Shown piece by piece: positions 38,412 through 50,999 of a stretch of DNA of 64,000 bases. The translations under genes and the position numbers were made by a program. Origin of the DNA: Emydura subglobosa (lineage: Eukaryota > Chordata > Testudines > Chelidae); NCBI GenBank assembly GCA_007922225.1, contig ML679961.1:66229075-66293074 (forward strand). The letters run 5' to 3'. The notes beneath the pieces are model-generated. The model was not told the DNA's origin and made no database searches. It saw nothing but the letters and a program-made list of their open reading frames with translations. Positions within the stretch are counted from its first letter, which is position 1; each line of letters opens with the position of its first letter.

Positions 38412-39539
38412 AAGTGTTAGTCCTTTCCATATATCTTGGATGTAAACGCTTCTGGAATATTACATTACATCTGTGGATCTCATTAAACAGAAAGATAGTT
38501 CTTCTCTGAAAGTCCCTCAGATTGTCACTACAAAGATCAGGGTTCTGGAAGGATTAATTTATGACAAATTAAAAGAGCAAAATATGTATAGTGTGTGTAG
38601 AGAACAAAACAGACAGTATTCATACAAAATAATACAGGTATGTACCTCAGTTTAGCAGCCTGATACTATTCTGTCCGAGTACCCAGAATTAAATCAAATG
38701 AGGCAGTAAGAGAAAACCAAGTAGTAAACAAAACAACGGAGATATGATATCTCCAGGGAAAATACCATGGCGTCTACAGGAGGCAATGGGGGAACTAATG
38801 GAAAACACCCACAAGCCTGCCTCCAGCCAAGCTAACAGGTTTACTTTTCCCAAGCCAGAGCCAAAGATCACAAGAAAACTAAACTGCTAAAAACTCCTGT
38901 CTAGAGAGGAATGATGGGGGTGAGGCACTGCAGGAGAGACACTGAAAGAGCAGTAGAGAATGCTGCAGGGCTATCTTTCTCAACCCAGGAGAAAAGGGTA
39001 TTTGGGCTGAGCGGAACTTACAAAAATTTGCAAAAAAAATATGCAGGTGATGTCAAATGTTTTTTTTAAATATCTAATGTACAAGATTCCATTTTAGAAA
39101 TAAGTGGCAAAGGCAAAGAGTCAAAGAACAGGAAGTAAAATAGGGAGAAAACTTGACTGAGATTAGGAAACAGAGGTGCCACACAAGGAAACTTTATGAG
39201 TTGGCAAGAGGGTGAGTTGAGTATTTAAAAAGTTAATTTTAAGACTCTTCTTGTTGCAAAGTTACAGTTGCATTAAAGAACCTAACAAATAGAGGGATCA
39301 CTTTATCAGAGGGGCAGAATACCAAAGAACAAAGGTGATGTTAGGGCTTCATAAATAGGATTTCTGCTCTCAGTGGCTTTTGATAATTTTTATTGGTTCT
39401 TTAATCAAATTATGACAACTGTAGATGTAAAAATTGCTGGATAAATATTTCTGTCTCTCAAATGAACATAAAATCTTTTAAAATAAATTGGTTACCTGGG
39501 GTCCACTATTGCGGATAACCTTTCATTTGAAACAGAACT
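38412..39539 (-). other. GPHN intron, unassigned
   Basis: No repeat or gene is recognised between the CR1 tail and the LINE remnant. Confidence 0.45.
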
Positions 39540-40290
39540 CAATATCTACTTCGGAAAAGCTTCCACAACATTACCTAGACTGAACAAGAGGGTATGGCAA
39601 AACAATAAACTGACAGAACATACAAAGATCTGTATGTATCATGCATATGTTATCAGTACACTTTTGTACAGGAGCGAGACATGGACCTTATACTCTCACC
39701 AGGAAAAAAAGCTCAACAGTTTTCATATACATTGTCTTCATTGAATTTTTGGAATTTCCTGGAGGGACAGAGTCACCAACACGGAGGTGCTCAAGCAGGC
39801 CAACATACCCAGCATGTAAAATACTCCTTAAGCAGAGATGCCTCCGCTGGCTTGGGCATGTGTGCCAAATGAATGATAGGTGAATCCCAAAGAACATCCT
39901 TTATGGCAAATTGACGTGGAAAAAGACCTAAAAAAATGCCCAAAATTGCGTTTCAAGGTTGTGTGCAAGCAAGACTCAAAGAAATGGACATGCCTATGGA
40001 TAACTGGGAAGATCACACTCAGGACTGCAGTCTTTGAAAACAAGAGCTCAATAAAGGTCTCCAAAACTACGAGAGGAAGTCCAGCAGTCCAGCTTAGCAG
40101 AGGAGAAAAGAACTCACAGAAGGCAGAGCCCAAAGGGTCAAAAAACCACCTTTAAATGTGACAAATGCAGCAGAGATGGTCTTTCCTGAATGGGTCTCTT
40201 CAGCCACAGCCGCGGGTGCCATAAAACCAACTGAACAAATTTATTACCTTCCAGGGGCGCATACCCATGGTCTCTTGAGACTACAATGTA
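39540..40290 (+). pseudogene. LINE reverse transcriptase C-terminal remnant, copy 2
   Basis: The plus-strand translation, across frames, contains TTLPRLNKRVWQNNKLTEHT, then CMYHAYVISTLLYRSETWTL, NTEVLKQANIPS and KQRCLRWLGHVCQMNDR, followed by PKNILYGKL. This is the same polyprotein region as the 28.85-29.70 kb copy (TLLY.SETWTL, LRW.GHV..M). It ends near 40260-40290 with CATGGTCTCTTGAGACTAC, comparable to the CTCGAG-containing end of copy 1. It is frameshifted several times. Confidence 0.7.
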
Positions 40291-41655
40291 GAGCCACTAA
40301 GATGCTATGCTAGAAGAAAGCTTTCTGGTTTAGCGAGTAGGGAATGAGTATTAGATGCATCCCACAGTCCCTCTATTTTGTTGGAGAAAACCTACCCTTC
40401 ACCCTCCTAATGTGATGTGTCCTTTTGATACCAGTTCCCAAACATCAGTGTGAGAACTAGCAAAGGGAGAAATGTCATATTAAGGGCTGAGGCTGGGAGT
40501 TGGGGAAAAACTGGAACGAAAGCTGGCATGGAGATGAGACAGCCGTGTTGCTAGGACCAGCAGCAGTGCAAAGTTGCTGAGGAGTGAGATGCCATCAGCC
40601 TTGCTACGTTTGAGAGCTTGCAGACTAAGTTTGGATATTTGACAAAAAAAGTGGCAGGACTCTGTGTTTGTTGAAGGGAGAGCATGTGGAAGGACTGAGG
40701 GGAAAGGGCAGGCAAGGTTTTGTGTGGGAGTAGTAGTGGAAGTAATAGTAGAAACTTTGTTCAGTTTCTCAGTGCAAACACTAAATACAAGAATTCTCAG
40801 TTTTCTAAGGGTGAAAACCAGAAAACTCATAGGGAAAGTCCTAGTTTGATTTTAATCTGAAATACTGTTTAGTAAAGTTGGGAACCATTCTACAAAGGGA
40901 AAGTGAATGTCTTGGAAAATCTGATACTGTAAAAAGTGTTTGGTAGATCCCATACTGTGCTGGGCTCTATTCCAAAGGAAAGAGATTGTTGCCTTGAGGA
41001 GTGTTGTCCTCTAACTTTATAAAGCAATTGCTAGACTTCTTTTAGCATACTTAGGCACCTTTCAAAATAGCATAGGTCAACATGTGACAACAGATCTGAA
41101 GAATCTAAGTTATCAGGAAAAGTTAAGAGAGCTGGATTTGTTTTAATTGTAATAAGGGAGACAATTATTTTCTATGAAATTATGACAGAGATGGAAGGAG
41201 TCTATAGAGACAGAATGTTCACTCTAGTACTGGGTTCTAAAGCATGATCTGAAAACAAAGAGTAACTGGGAACTCCTGCATGGTTTAAGGAGAGGTGTGG
41301 TCTAGTATTTTGAGTCCAGGAGTAGGAAGCAGGAACTCCTTATTTCTAGTCTAGGCTCTGATAATGACTTGTCTCATTAAGCAAATCACATAGGTTCAGA
41401 TCCTGGCCCCTTCTCCATACAGATAGGCAAAAAAGATAAGGGGGCAACTGAAGATTCTTTCAGCATTGAAGATGTGTTGGGGGCATGCCTGAGTGGGAGA
41501 ATGTATATCTGGAATATGCGTCTGGAATTTGCTGCACTCTGGCAATCTCCTGCTGCTACAAAGGCCCCTATGGCCCCGTTACAACCCAGTGTCGTTTACA
41601 GCATCAACCTCAGAATCAGGGAGCTGTAAAAGAGTCTTTTTTTAAGTTTCTTTCC
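40291..41655 (-). other. GPHN intron, unassigned
   Basis: No clear repeat or exon. Open frames here have no family resemblance. Confidence 0.45.
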
Positions 41656-42665
41656 TCCACTGTAAATGGGATATCATCATCAGAGCGGGGGGCTTTCTAG
41701 TGAGGTCCCAGAGGGATCAGTTCTTGGTCTCATACTCTAACATTTTTATGAATTGCCTAGACGAAAACAAAATCACAGATAGAATTTGCAGATGACACAA
41801 AAATTGGGGGAAATGGTAAATAATTAGGAGTACAGGTCCCTGATACCAGGCGATCTAAATCACTTGGTAAACTGAATACAAGCAAACAATATGGCTTTTA
41901 ATATGGCTAAATGTAAATGCATACTTCTAGGAACAAAGAACATAGGCCATACTTACAGGATGGGGGCCTCTATCCTGGGAACAATGATTCTGAAAAAAGA
42001 TTTGGGGGTCCTGGTGCATAATCAGCTGAACATGAGCTCCCAATGCGATGCTGTGGCCAAAAGGGCTAATGCGATTCTTGGACGCAGAAACAGGGGATTT
42101 CAAGGAGTAGAGAGGTTTTTTACCTTTGTATTTGGCACTAGTGTCATCGCTACTGGAATACGGTGTCCAGTTCTGGTAACCACCATTCAAGAAGAATTTT
42201 CATAAATTGGAGATGGTTTGGAGATGAGCCATGAGAATGATTAAAGGATTAGAAAACATGCCTTATAGTGATGGACTCAAGGATCTCAATCTATTTATTT
42301 TAACGAACAGAAGGATTAGGGATGACTTGATTACAGTTTCTAGGTACCTGTGTTGGGGACAAATATTTGATACTAGGCTCTTCAATCTAGGTATGACATG
42401 ATCCAATGGCTAGAAGTTGAAGCCAGACAAATTCATATTGGAAATAAGGTCTACATTTTTAACAGTGAGGGTAACTAACCATTGGAACAATTTACCAAGG
42501 ATCTTGGTGGATTCTCCGTCACTGGAAATTTTAAAATCAAGATTGAATGTTTTTTCTAAAAGATATGATCTAGGAATTATTGTGGGGAATTTCTATTGCC
42601 TGTGTTATGCAGGAAGTCAGACTAGATGATCACAATGGTCCCTTCTTGCCTTGGAATCCATGAAT
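41656..42665 (+). mobile_element. CR1 LINE, 3' portion (older copy)
   Basis: On the plus strand the RT region begins with GTGAGGTCCCAGAGGGATCA and contains GAATTTGCAGATGACACAAA (FADDT motif). 41891-42205 encodes KCILLGTKNIGHTYRM then LGVLVHNQLNMSSQCDAVAK. 42417-42629 encodes IRSTFLTVRVTNHWNNLPRI then SPSLEILKSRLN. It ends with GTCAGACTAGATGATCACAA and TCCATGAAT, the variant CR1 3' terminus. It is 5' truncated, with stops and frameshifts. Confidence 0.88.
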
Positions 42666-43109
42666 TTACTTAATCCATGTTTACTGGGCATAGCTGAGCA
42701 TTTATGTTTCTGAGCCTAAGCAATATGTGGCTAATAGTTAATTACCTACCTTAAAGTGGTGCTCCAAGGATTTCTGTAGATAATGTTGGTAAAGTGATTT
42801 TAGATTGAATAGCGTTGTATAAATGCTATGTCCTGTAAACTGCAATACACTGCTGGAATAAGTTCCCAGATGAGGTGATTGCAGCAAAGAGTTTAAGTGA
42901 GATTACTGCACCTCTCAATCTTTTCTAGGAGGAAAATGGATTGAGTAGTTCTATGAAAAAGCAGGATGGAGATACAGAGATCAGTATTGAAGTGTTGGTA
43001 TGTTGGGTTGAAGCAGGGCACGTTGGAGCCAGATAATAGCCTTTTCTTGTTCCTCACATTTCTTATTAATTTTTTTTTTCCAAATTGTGCTTATTTGGAA
43101 GTGAAATCT

Positions 43110-43665
43110 AAGCAAGTGGGCAGGACAGCAGCAGAGAAATGTCAGGCAAATAAGCAAGTGGACAAGGCAGCAAAAGGGCAATGCCAGTTTGTAATCAGAC
43201 TCAAAGGACAGCAAGGATAATGTAAGCTAGAAAGCAGGTGGAAAGGCAGAAGGAAAATGCCAGACACTCAGCAAGTCAATAAAGCAGTATCAAGCAGTCA
43301 GCAGGTGCACGAAGCAGCAGGAGAGCAATTCCAGGAAGTCAAGAGATGCACACAGCAGAAGGAGGGCAATACCAGGCACTCAAAAAAGGAGGCTGGGCTG
43401 CAGGAAGTCAATGTCCACATGCAATCTGATGCAAAGAGCAATAAAGAGGCAATGCAAGCCATTCAACAGATGGATAGGGCAAAAGGTAGTCAATGTCAGG
43501 CAATCAGATGGTCAAAAGGGCAAAGCCACACAATCAAGCAAAGGGCTAGGTCTTCAGGGAGGCAATGCCAAGCTGACAGCCGTAGACAGAGCAGAAAGAG
43601 AGCAATGAATGCCAGGCAATCCCTAGATGGAGAGGGAAGCAAGAGGGCAATGCTCATTAAATAAT
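43110..43665 (+). repeat. Degenerate minisatellite, period about 41 bp, about 13-14 units
   Basis: Units recur with an approximate consensus of a GGGCAGCAAGAGGGCAATG core, then CCAGGCAATCAA and GCAGGTG or AGATGG. Examples begin at about 43128 (GGACAGCAGCAGAGAAATGT), 43170 (GGCAGCAAAAGGGCAATGC), 43336 (AAGTCAAGAGATGCACACAG), 43464 (TTCAACAGATGGATAGGGC) and 43616 (GCAATCCCTAGATGGAGAGG). Unit length varies from about 30 to 45 bp and units have diverged strongly. A Gln/Lys-rich 135-codon frame is open across 43257-43664, which is explained by the scarcity of T in the repeat unit and not by a gene. Confidence 0.72.
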
Positions 43666-43669
43666 TAAA

Positions 43670-46600
43670 TGCAACTGCCGGCATTTAGAAAACAGAAGCC
43701 TGATAACAGGTTGGCAGCAGGATGACAATACTTTTTTGGTACTGGACAATACTGTGAGCAAAACAACCCATAGAATCTGGATGCTCACCCCCTAATAACA
43801 CCATTAGATTAACATAGTGATCCATGAAAATCCAATGGAGAACAGCACATAAATGGAAACAGCAGATGAATCTAAGCCCTAGTGCCTGGGGAGCCCACGG
43901 CCTCTCTAAACAGAATTACGAGAATCCACAAGGAAATCAAACAAATGGGAAAAATGAGTCTGAAAGCTTTTTCTGATGATTAAAAAAAAAAAAAAGCACA
44001 AAAAAAAGCGCAAAGAATTAGTTTGGAAATGATTGGCTGGAATTGAAGATGTTGCTTACCCCTCTCTGGAGCCCACAAAATGGGAATGTTGGGAATTTCT
44101 GCAGCAGAAAAACAGAAGAGAAAAGGGATTTCTGACTCCCAGTTTGAGGAAAAGCAGGTCAATTTACGACTGGGTGAACTGTTTTGGGCAAAATAAGAAC
44201 TGGTCTGAATCTCGGCCTCTCTCTGGAATCAAGCCTTTATTGAGGTTTGAGAATGGTTTAAGAAGTCCACACCACTTTCATCACATGATATCCCAGCTCT
44301 GCTTCCAAGAACCACACTTACCTTTAGTGCAGGCTGTGCAAGGTGAGATGGGAGATAATATCATGAGTTCACTCCCATATCTACTGCATGATAGCGTGAG
44401 GACAGACAGCAGTGCCCCAAGGTTGATGAAGGTCATTTTATGGGACATATTGAAGAGGTTCATTAACCCCAACTCACCAAAGGCCAGCCTTTGCTAGAGA
44501 AGTTTTCCAGGTAATCACCTCCCACTCTAAGGGGCATCAGTCTTTGTGGGGATGGCCCTTTTCTTCTCTAACAGACACTGCTATGTTTGGGGAGATTCAG
44601 CAACATCTTCATTGTATCTTGATGCTGCTGTTCTCTTGCAACTCAGGGGCTCTCTGGGGTTTCTCTAATATTTGCATCTCAAAGTGTGATTCAGAAATCT
44701 CACCAGCTGTTTGGTTTCAAAAACACTCTTTGAAATCTGAGACCTATGTACTAAGAAGGTCCCAAGAAGCAACCAGACCCAGCGGAAAAAAAATTTCATC
44801 TTTTCATCTAGTTGCTGTTGCCTCTTGCCAGATTGGAGTGGGGATTTGGCTGAGAATTATGAGGACCTGTTGGAGAGGCATGAAAGGGACCACAGATGTC
44901 ATCCTGAAGACTTGCATACACTTCAGCAGGACACCCACATCCACCCTCCCCCCAAAATTACATCCCCTTAAGGTAAGAGTGAACAGGCAAGTCAGGGTGA
45001 GGGAGAGGCTATACCTGAGGAGATGCAGGAAAGTTCTCACCAGAGGCTTGAAGGGTCAAAGTAGTATCTGAATTTTCATATATTTATTCAAACCACCAAA
45101 ACTTTTAAAATTCACCCATCACTGGTTCCAGAGTCCCTGGCTTGGACAAAAGCTGGGTTTTGCCCCAATTTTCTAGGAATCATGTCAGACGAAATACATT
45201 CAAAGGAATGGACAAAAAACCTTTGAAGAAGACCCCAATATATGCCCATCATTGAAATTCCATCCTCCTTCTTGAAGTTGTCTTGTCACTCTACATTATT
45301 TCTTATATCTTTCTTCCTGTCAGCCAAATCAGCATAGTCTCCTCAGCTCCCAATCTTCATCCCACTATTGGGAACAGAGTTCATTCCTTCAACTTCAATC
45401 CAGTTGATAAAATAAGTATTCTCCCTCTTTCTCAATCTCTGTTGGGATCAGGACTCTATTCTCAGCTCCCAAACTCCCACTCACCAATGGTATCAAACAC
45501 CATCCTTAGAGTTTCCAAATGTCTTCATAATGCTGGGGAGTAAAGCCCTCTCTCTGGTTCCCAGTGTATTTCCTCCAATAGTTCAGCCCCTTCTGCCATC
45601 TTCCTAACCTTCATTACTGGACCCTAAACAGATTTGCTGCTTTCTTGAAGGCTTCTAACCTCTGTTCTTGCAATATAATTGTTGCCCTTGCTTGACTTCC
45701 CTCTTGCATCCCATCCTCACTAACTGAATTCGGGCCCTTTTTCCTGCCTGCCAGCTTTCATCTCCTTTTATTAAATCAGCACTCTCTCCCTAGTGTCATG
45801 GCTTCCCTGTCTTTCTATTTTACAATGGTATTTCCTCTGGCCAAGTATTTTATTCATTCATTCATTTATTCATTTTATTCATTGTTTTACCTGGTCATTG
45901 TAAATCCTATTTGAACTGCTTCTAACACAAAGCACTTGAAGTATTTTTTCACATGTACTCAGTCACCCATGCATCAATTTCACACAGTAAGATTGAAAAG
46001 TACCTACATCCCCCCCCCCCAAAATATCAAGCATTGTTACTTAGGTTTGGAAGAGGGTGGAGGAAAATGTAGTCCTAAGAAAGGAACCAAGCGTAACCAA
46101 TAGTATTATATGATAAGGAAGGGGCACAAACTAGTCAATTATAGTTTGTTGTATGCAATGGAACCAGAGTAGCCATTAATATTTAAGTATCTTATTTACT
46201 ATATGACTACCTGCTGGCAGCTTCAGCAGTTGATGTGAAATCATGAATAGTTGTGGCCAGAGTTAGTTGTGTTGCACCAGAAACACAGTGGCTAGCATTT
46301 TTTCTTTAAGGGGAAGATTCTACCTAAGACTTCAGTGGGAATGAACTAGAATAAATGACTCTCAGGAAACAATAAATCAACTTGCATATGTGAAGCAAAT
46401 GAACAGGGTTAAACAATGAAATTTAAGAAATGGAAAGAGTTTTGAAGTGTGTTATAATATAATAATAAAGAGGAGTAATTATAGGATGATGTACCCTATT
46501 ACTAAATAAATGGGACAGAGTTAGGCTTTGATGTAAAAAGCAAACTATCAGCCAGATGACAAGATGACCACAAATGGTCTGACTGAAGGTTTTTAAAAAT

Positions 46601-47824
46601 ATGTATTTTCTTGCCCACTATCAACAAGAGTTCCACCATTTGAGAGGGAAAGAACAGTCCCTGTGAGCACAACCACAAATATCTAATTAGTAGAAAACAT
46701 TTGAACACATGAATTTTATAGTATAATGTTTATAGGGATTAAAAAGGCAGGGCAATTAATGACCAACAGCTGAGATGCCAATATTCCCTTGAACACAAAT
46801 AGAAGCAAACTGCCTTCTGTGCCCTGCCTAGCTCCTCTCCTCAATGTGGTGGCAAAATAATTCTAGTGGGACAAAGGGAAGGACTACATGAGAAAACAAT
46901 TGTCTGATGCTGGGATTTCTCCCCAAGCCCCACAACAACAACAAAATGCACAACCAAGGAGATATTTTGTTATCAGATGTTTGATTCAAAAGCAATGTTT
47001 CACTTTTGTATTTTGCATACATTTCAAGTCAACTTTTGCCTCCAAGTCCTTACCTTTTAAATCTTCCCTTATATGTAATTATTCCTATGTCTCTGCTCTG
47101 TTTTGCTTCCTTTCTCTAGACTTCTTCTATTTCTGTTATATCCTTTTTGAGAATGTGTGACCAGAACTGAACACAATACAAGGATGACATTTAATTACCT
47201 AACAGAATTATTATTCTGTTTTTCTTAAAAAATGTAATATCTTGTTCAGTTCTTTGTCCACTGCCGTGCACTGAGCAGATGTTTTGACTGAACTATCCAC
47301 AATGATGTTTAGAACAAAGATGATCCAAAAGACCTGTTCAAGATGAAAAGTCCAGCAATATGGCATGTCTTTGTGGCAAACACTTTGTTCTTTCCCTCCT
47401 CCATGTAACCGTAAGAACCCCATCTAAGAGCTTTTAAACTCAGTACATAGAAAAATAAAACAGATGGATCACTTTGCATGTTTTGTGCTTGGTACTAAAA
47501 ATAAGAGAATAGTGATCGAGGAGTAAATAGATTGTAGGAAGGAATATATACCTGAATACATAGAGTAACAATTAACATTAACCACAATCATAGAAGCTAG
47601 AGAAGGAAAACTCATTTTACATGTCATCTTGTCCATTCCCCTTGCCAGTACAGATTATTCCCTGTAACAATTTTCAATGCTTTCTCTAATCCAGTTGTAA
47701 AAGAGCAAAATAAAGAGGTTTCCAACATTTCCCAGGGGAGACTCTTCACAGACTAACAGGAAAGGTTCCTGATACAGTCTGTATTTTCTTTTGCTTAATT
47801 TTATCCATTACTGTTTATTGCTTT
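43670..47824 (-). other. GPHN intron, largely unassigned
   Basis: This is the longest stretch without a recognised element. An A-rich run lies at 43981-44006 and an ATTC-type simple repeat at 45850-45883, with a C-run at 46011-46020. The region 44270-45060 has unusually long plus-strand frames (44033-44497 and 44544-45071), but their products resemble no family and lie on the strand opposite GPHN, so I do not call genes. An old LTR or DNA element here cannot be excluded. Confidence 0.45.
45850..45883. repeat. (ATTC)n-type simple repeat
   Basis: Imperfect TTATTCATTCATTCATTTAT followed by TCATTTTATTCATTG, directly visible. Confidence 0.85.
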
Positions 47825-47982
47825 CTATGAAGAGGTGACTGGTTCTGTGGATGCGGGGAAAGCGGTGGACGTGACATACCTTGACTTTAGCAAAGCCTTT
47901 GATATGGCCTCTCACAGTATTCTTATTAACAAGTTAAGGAAGTATGGGTTAGATAAATGGACTATAAAATGGATAGAGAACT

Positions 47983-47990
47983 GGCTAGAG
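47983..47990. repeat. Target site duplication of the MITE, left copy
   Basis: GGCTAGAG, identical to 48267-48274 on the other side of the element. Confidence 0.93.
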
Positions 47991-48266
47991 CAGCGGTTCT
48001 CAACCGGTAGTACAGTGGTACTTTGAAGAAGGCTGGGTGGTATGCGGGCCATACCACGCCACCGAAAATCCCCCCTCCCCCCCCCCCCGCCACCGCGAAA
48101 CCCCGCCGCCACCGAAAGTCCCACCCACCCCCTCGAAACCCTGCCACCGAAAAGGGGCAAACGGCGGCAGGGTTTCGGCGGAGGGCATTGTTCCCCCCAT
48201 GTAACCCCGCTGCCGCACCCCACCGCCGCCGGTGGTACTTGGGGAAAAAAAGGTTGAGAACCACTG
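47991..48266. mobile_element. hAT-type MITE, 276 bp, with perfect 8-bp TSD
   Basis: The left end is CAGCGGTTCTCAACC and the right end GGTTGAGAACCACTG, which form terminal inverted repeats of 15 bp with one mismatch. The element is flanked by the identical octamer GGCTAGAG at 47983-47990 and 48267-48274, the 8-bp target duplication of hAT elements. It interrupts the CR1 reverse transcriptase. The interior (48050-48235) is extremely GC- and CpG-rich, with CCGCCACCGAAA-type words occurring in both direct and inverted copies. There is no coding capacity. Confidence 0.95.
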
Positions 48267-48274
48267 GGCTAGAG
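48267..48274. repeat. Target site duplication of the MITE, right copy
   Basis: GGCTAGAG, identical to 47983-47990. Confidence 0.93.
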
Positions 48275-49303
48275 CATAGGGCTCAACAAGTAGTGATCAA
48301 TGGCTCCATGTCTAGCTGGCAGCCGGTCACAAGCGAGTGCCCCAGGGGTCGGTCCTGGGGCCGGTTTTGTTCAACATCTTCATCAATGATCTAGAGGATA
48401 GGGTAGATTGCACATCCTCAGCAAGTCTGCAGATGACACTAAGCTAGGGGGAGTGGTAGATACCATGGAAGGTAGGGATAGGATACAGAAGGACCTAAAC
48501 AAACTGGAGGATTGGGCCAAAAGAAATCTGATTAGGTTGAACAAAGACAAGTGCAGAGTCCTGCACTTTGGACGGAAGAATCCCATACACAGCTACAGAC
48601 TGGGGACCGATGAGCTAGGCAACAGTTCTGCAGAAAAGGACCTGGGGGTAACAGTGGATTAGAAGCTGGATATGAGTCAACAGTGTGCCCTGGTTGCCAA
48701 GAAGGCTAATAGCATATTGGGCTGCATTAGTAGGAGCATTGCCATCCGATCGCGGGAAATGATTATTCCCTTCTCTTCAGCATTGGTGAGGCCGCATTTA
48801 GAGTATTGTGTCCAGTTTTGAGCCCCCTACTACAAAAAGGATGTGGACAAGTTGGAGAGAGTCCAGCAGAGGGCAACAAAAATGATTAGGGGGCTGGAGC
48901 ACACAACTATGAGGAGAGGCTGAGGGAACTAGGCTTGTTTAGTCTGCAGAAGAGAAGAATGAGGGGAGATTTGATAGCAGCCTTTAACTACCTAAAGGGG
49001 GTTCCAGGGAGGACGGTTCTAGGCTGTTCTCAGTGATGGCAGATGACAGAACAAGGAGCAACGGTCTCAAATTGCAGTGGGGGAGATCTAGGTTGGACAT
49101 TAGGAAAAAGTTTTTCACTAGGAGGGTGGTGAAGCACTGGAATGGGTTACCTAGAGAAGTGGTGGAATCTCCATCTTTAGAGGTTTTTAAGCTGCGGCTT
49201 GACAAAGCCCTGGCTGGATTATTTAGCTGAGGTTAGTCCTGCTTTGAGCAGGGCGTTGGACTAGATGATCTCCTGAGGTCCCCTCCAACTCTATGATTCT
49301 ATA

Positions 49304-50999
49304 ATGCCACAGCTAATGACTATATAGTATATATCCTGTCAAGGCTGCATAACACGCCGAGTATAGTATATTAGGTAAAACAACTTCCAATGCTGTCCAT
49401 TGTAGCTAGTATTGCTCTCTGAACCACCAACATTCCAATATGAGGAATCACGAAATTTTGTTATTAAAAATAGCTATTTTGCTTTTGTATTTATTTATTT
49501 GTTGAATAGAAATAAGAATAGGGAAAAAGGGTCTCCTGGAGTTCCACCATCTGGAGTAACAGTACCCAAGCCCCTAGTCGATTGTCAACACTTCTACAGC
49601 CTAGTCATTCCATTTTTGGTAGTAAGGAGGAAGAAATATCCCCAAAATGCTACATCAGGAGCTCAGTGCAATTGGACAGTGCAGAAGCAGTGGCTGCTGG
49701 CAGATGGCTGTGGAAAAAGGTACGAAGTGCTCAGGAAACTTCATTGTTGGTTAACATGAAAACACAGTACTCAGCTAATGATAGGAGTAGCCACAGCATA
49801 CAGAGCAATAGGCCTACTCCTTCTGGGCTAGCTAGTAGCAACAGAGACAGTATGAAGAACTGGAATATGAGAGTTTGCATTCTGCTGCCAGTATTTCCCT
49901 CCTCCCCCCCCTTACTTGATTGTAGGAAAAAGCCCTGGCAGCAAGACCCAGTAGCCCAGCAGTTTGATTCAAACGGTCCTGAACAATAGAACTTCCACTA
50001 GTTTTGGTGTTCCAGAAAGCACTGTGCTGGGATTTCAGAAGCACAGTGCACTCTTAGGGCACAAATACGAGGGTAGCCTCAGGTAGCAAATAAGTATCAA
50101 TAGAGGCAAAGCTTACCCAAAATGACTGTTTCCAGGCAAGAGTGGCCATTTTAGTTATTCTTTTATTCATGTATTTGCTTAACTATAAATTCCTCATAAT
50201 TTCAGGCTTTCACATAAGAAACAAATACAAGCAGAATGGCCATAATTCTCCATTGCACTCCATCTTATGTAGTCATTTACATGTGCACCATGTGAGAGCA
50301 AAGAGGGTGCAGGACACAATCAAATAAAAATAGTAGCATTTTACACCCAAACATGTAAGTAGCTGCATGTGTGTAAGTGGCTCCAAAAGGTGTAAACCAT
50401 GAAGAATCAAGCCCAATATCTGTAATCCCTAATTCCAAAACAGTGTCACCATTTAAAGAATGTGGGCTGATCACCAGTGATTTGCACTGCAAGGGTTGAA
50501 GGTTCAACAAGCACATTAAATCCTGTGCATACCTAGATATTTTATAAGTGAGCACTGCAAGATTCTATCCCTTTTTCTATAATGTGAAAGCTTTTACACA
50601 GGGTTTTACTCCTATCTTCCTCCAAACTCAATTATTTACATTCTAATCCCTAAACACTCAGAGTTATGTGGAGGTTTTAGCGTGACAATGGACACTGACT
50701 TTTGCAGTACACAAAATTTACAGAATACATACTGATTAGACTCCCATCCAGCACTGTTTACCTGCAGACACACATCTTGTTGTGCATTAACAAAGAACTC
50801 ACCTAGGGTCCCCTTTTTGTCCTTGATATTTCAACAAAGTGCAATCATTAACATATCATTGAACAGCACACTGAACTCAAATTTTATGTTTTCTTTATTC
50901 ATGTTATAGCTGTGACCGTTTTAACATGAAAGTATCAACATACATCCATACGTACAAGCGTCCTTTTGCATTGTATTGCAAGGTATCTTCTTCATTTTT
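49304..50999 (-). other. GPHN intron, unassigned
   Basis: No clear repeat or exon in this stretch. Confidence 0.45.

Larger units (their letters stand above)
47825..49303 (+). mobile_element. CR1 LINE, 3' portion, interrupted by a MITE
   Basis: The plus-strand frames encode CR1 reverse transcriptase. 47835-47990 has VDVTYLDFSKAFDMASHSIL then KYGLDKWTIKWIENWL. After the inserted MITE (47991-48266) the RT continues at 48275, and 48408-48662 has SADDTKLGGVVDTMEGRD then RLNKDKCRVLHFGRKN. 49033-49230 has [20 protein letters not shown] and the C-terminal [18 protein letters not shown]. It ends TTGGACTAGATGATCTCCTG, then CCAACTCTATGATTCTATAA, the canonical CR1 3' end. It is the least diverged CR1 in the window, 5' truncated, with a few frameshifts. 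The active-site FADD is altered to SADD. Confidence 0.93.

Noticed and set aside
43257..43664. A 135-residue Gln/Lys-rich protein
   Set aside because: It lies wholly in a degenerate 41-bp tandem repeat with little T, which explains the open frame.
43110..43665. A CRISPR-like array
   Set aside because: Repeat units are degenerate and of variable length without unique spacers, and the genome is eukaryotic.
44033..45071. Two consecutive long plus-strand frames that could be a gene
   Set aside because: The products resemble no family, show no splice or promoter context, and are antisense within a GPHN intron.
48020..48240. A CpG island promoter
   Set aside because: The CpG cluster coincides exactly with the interior of a MITE with target duplication.
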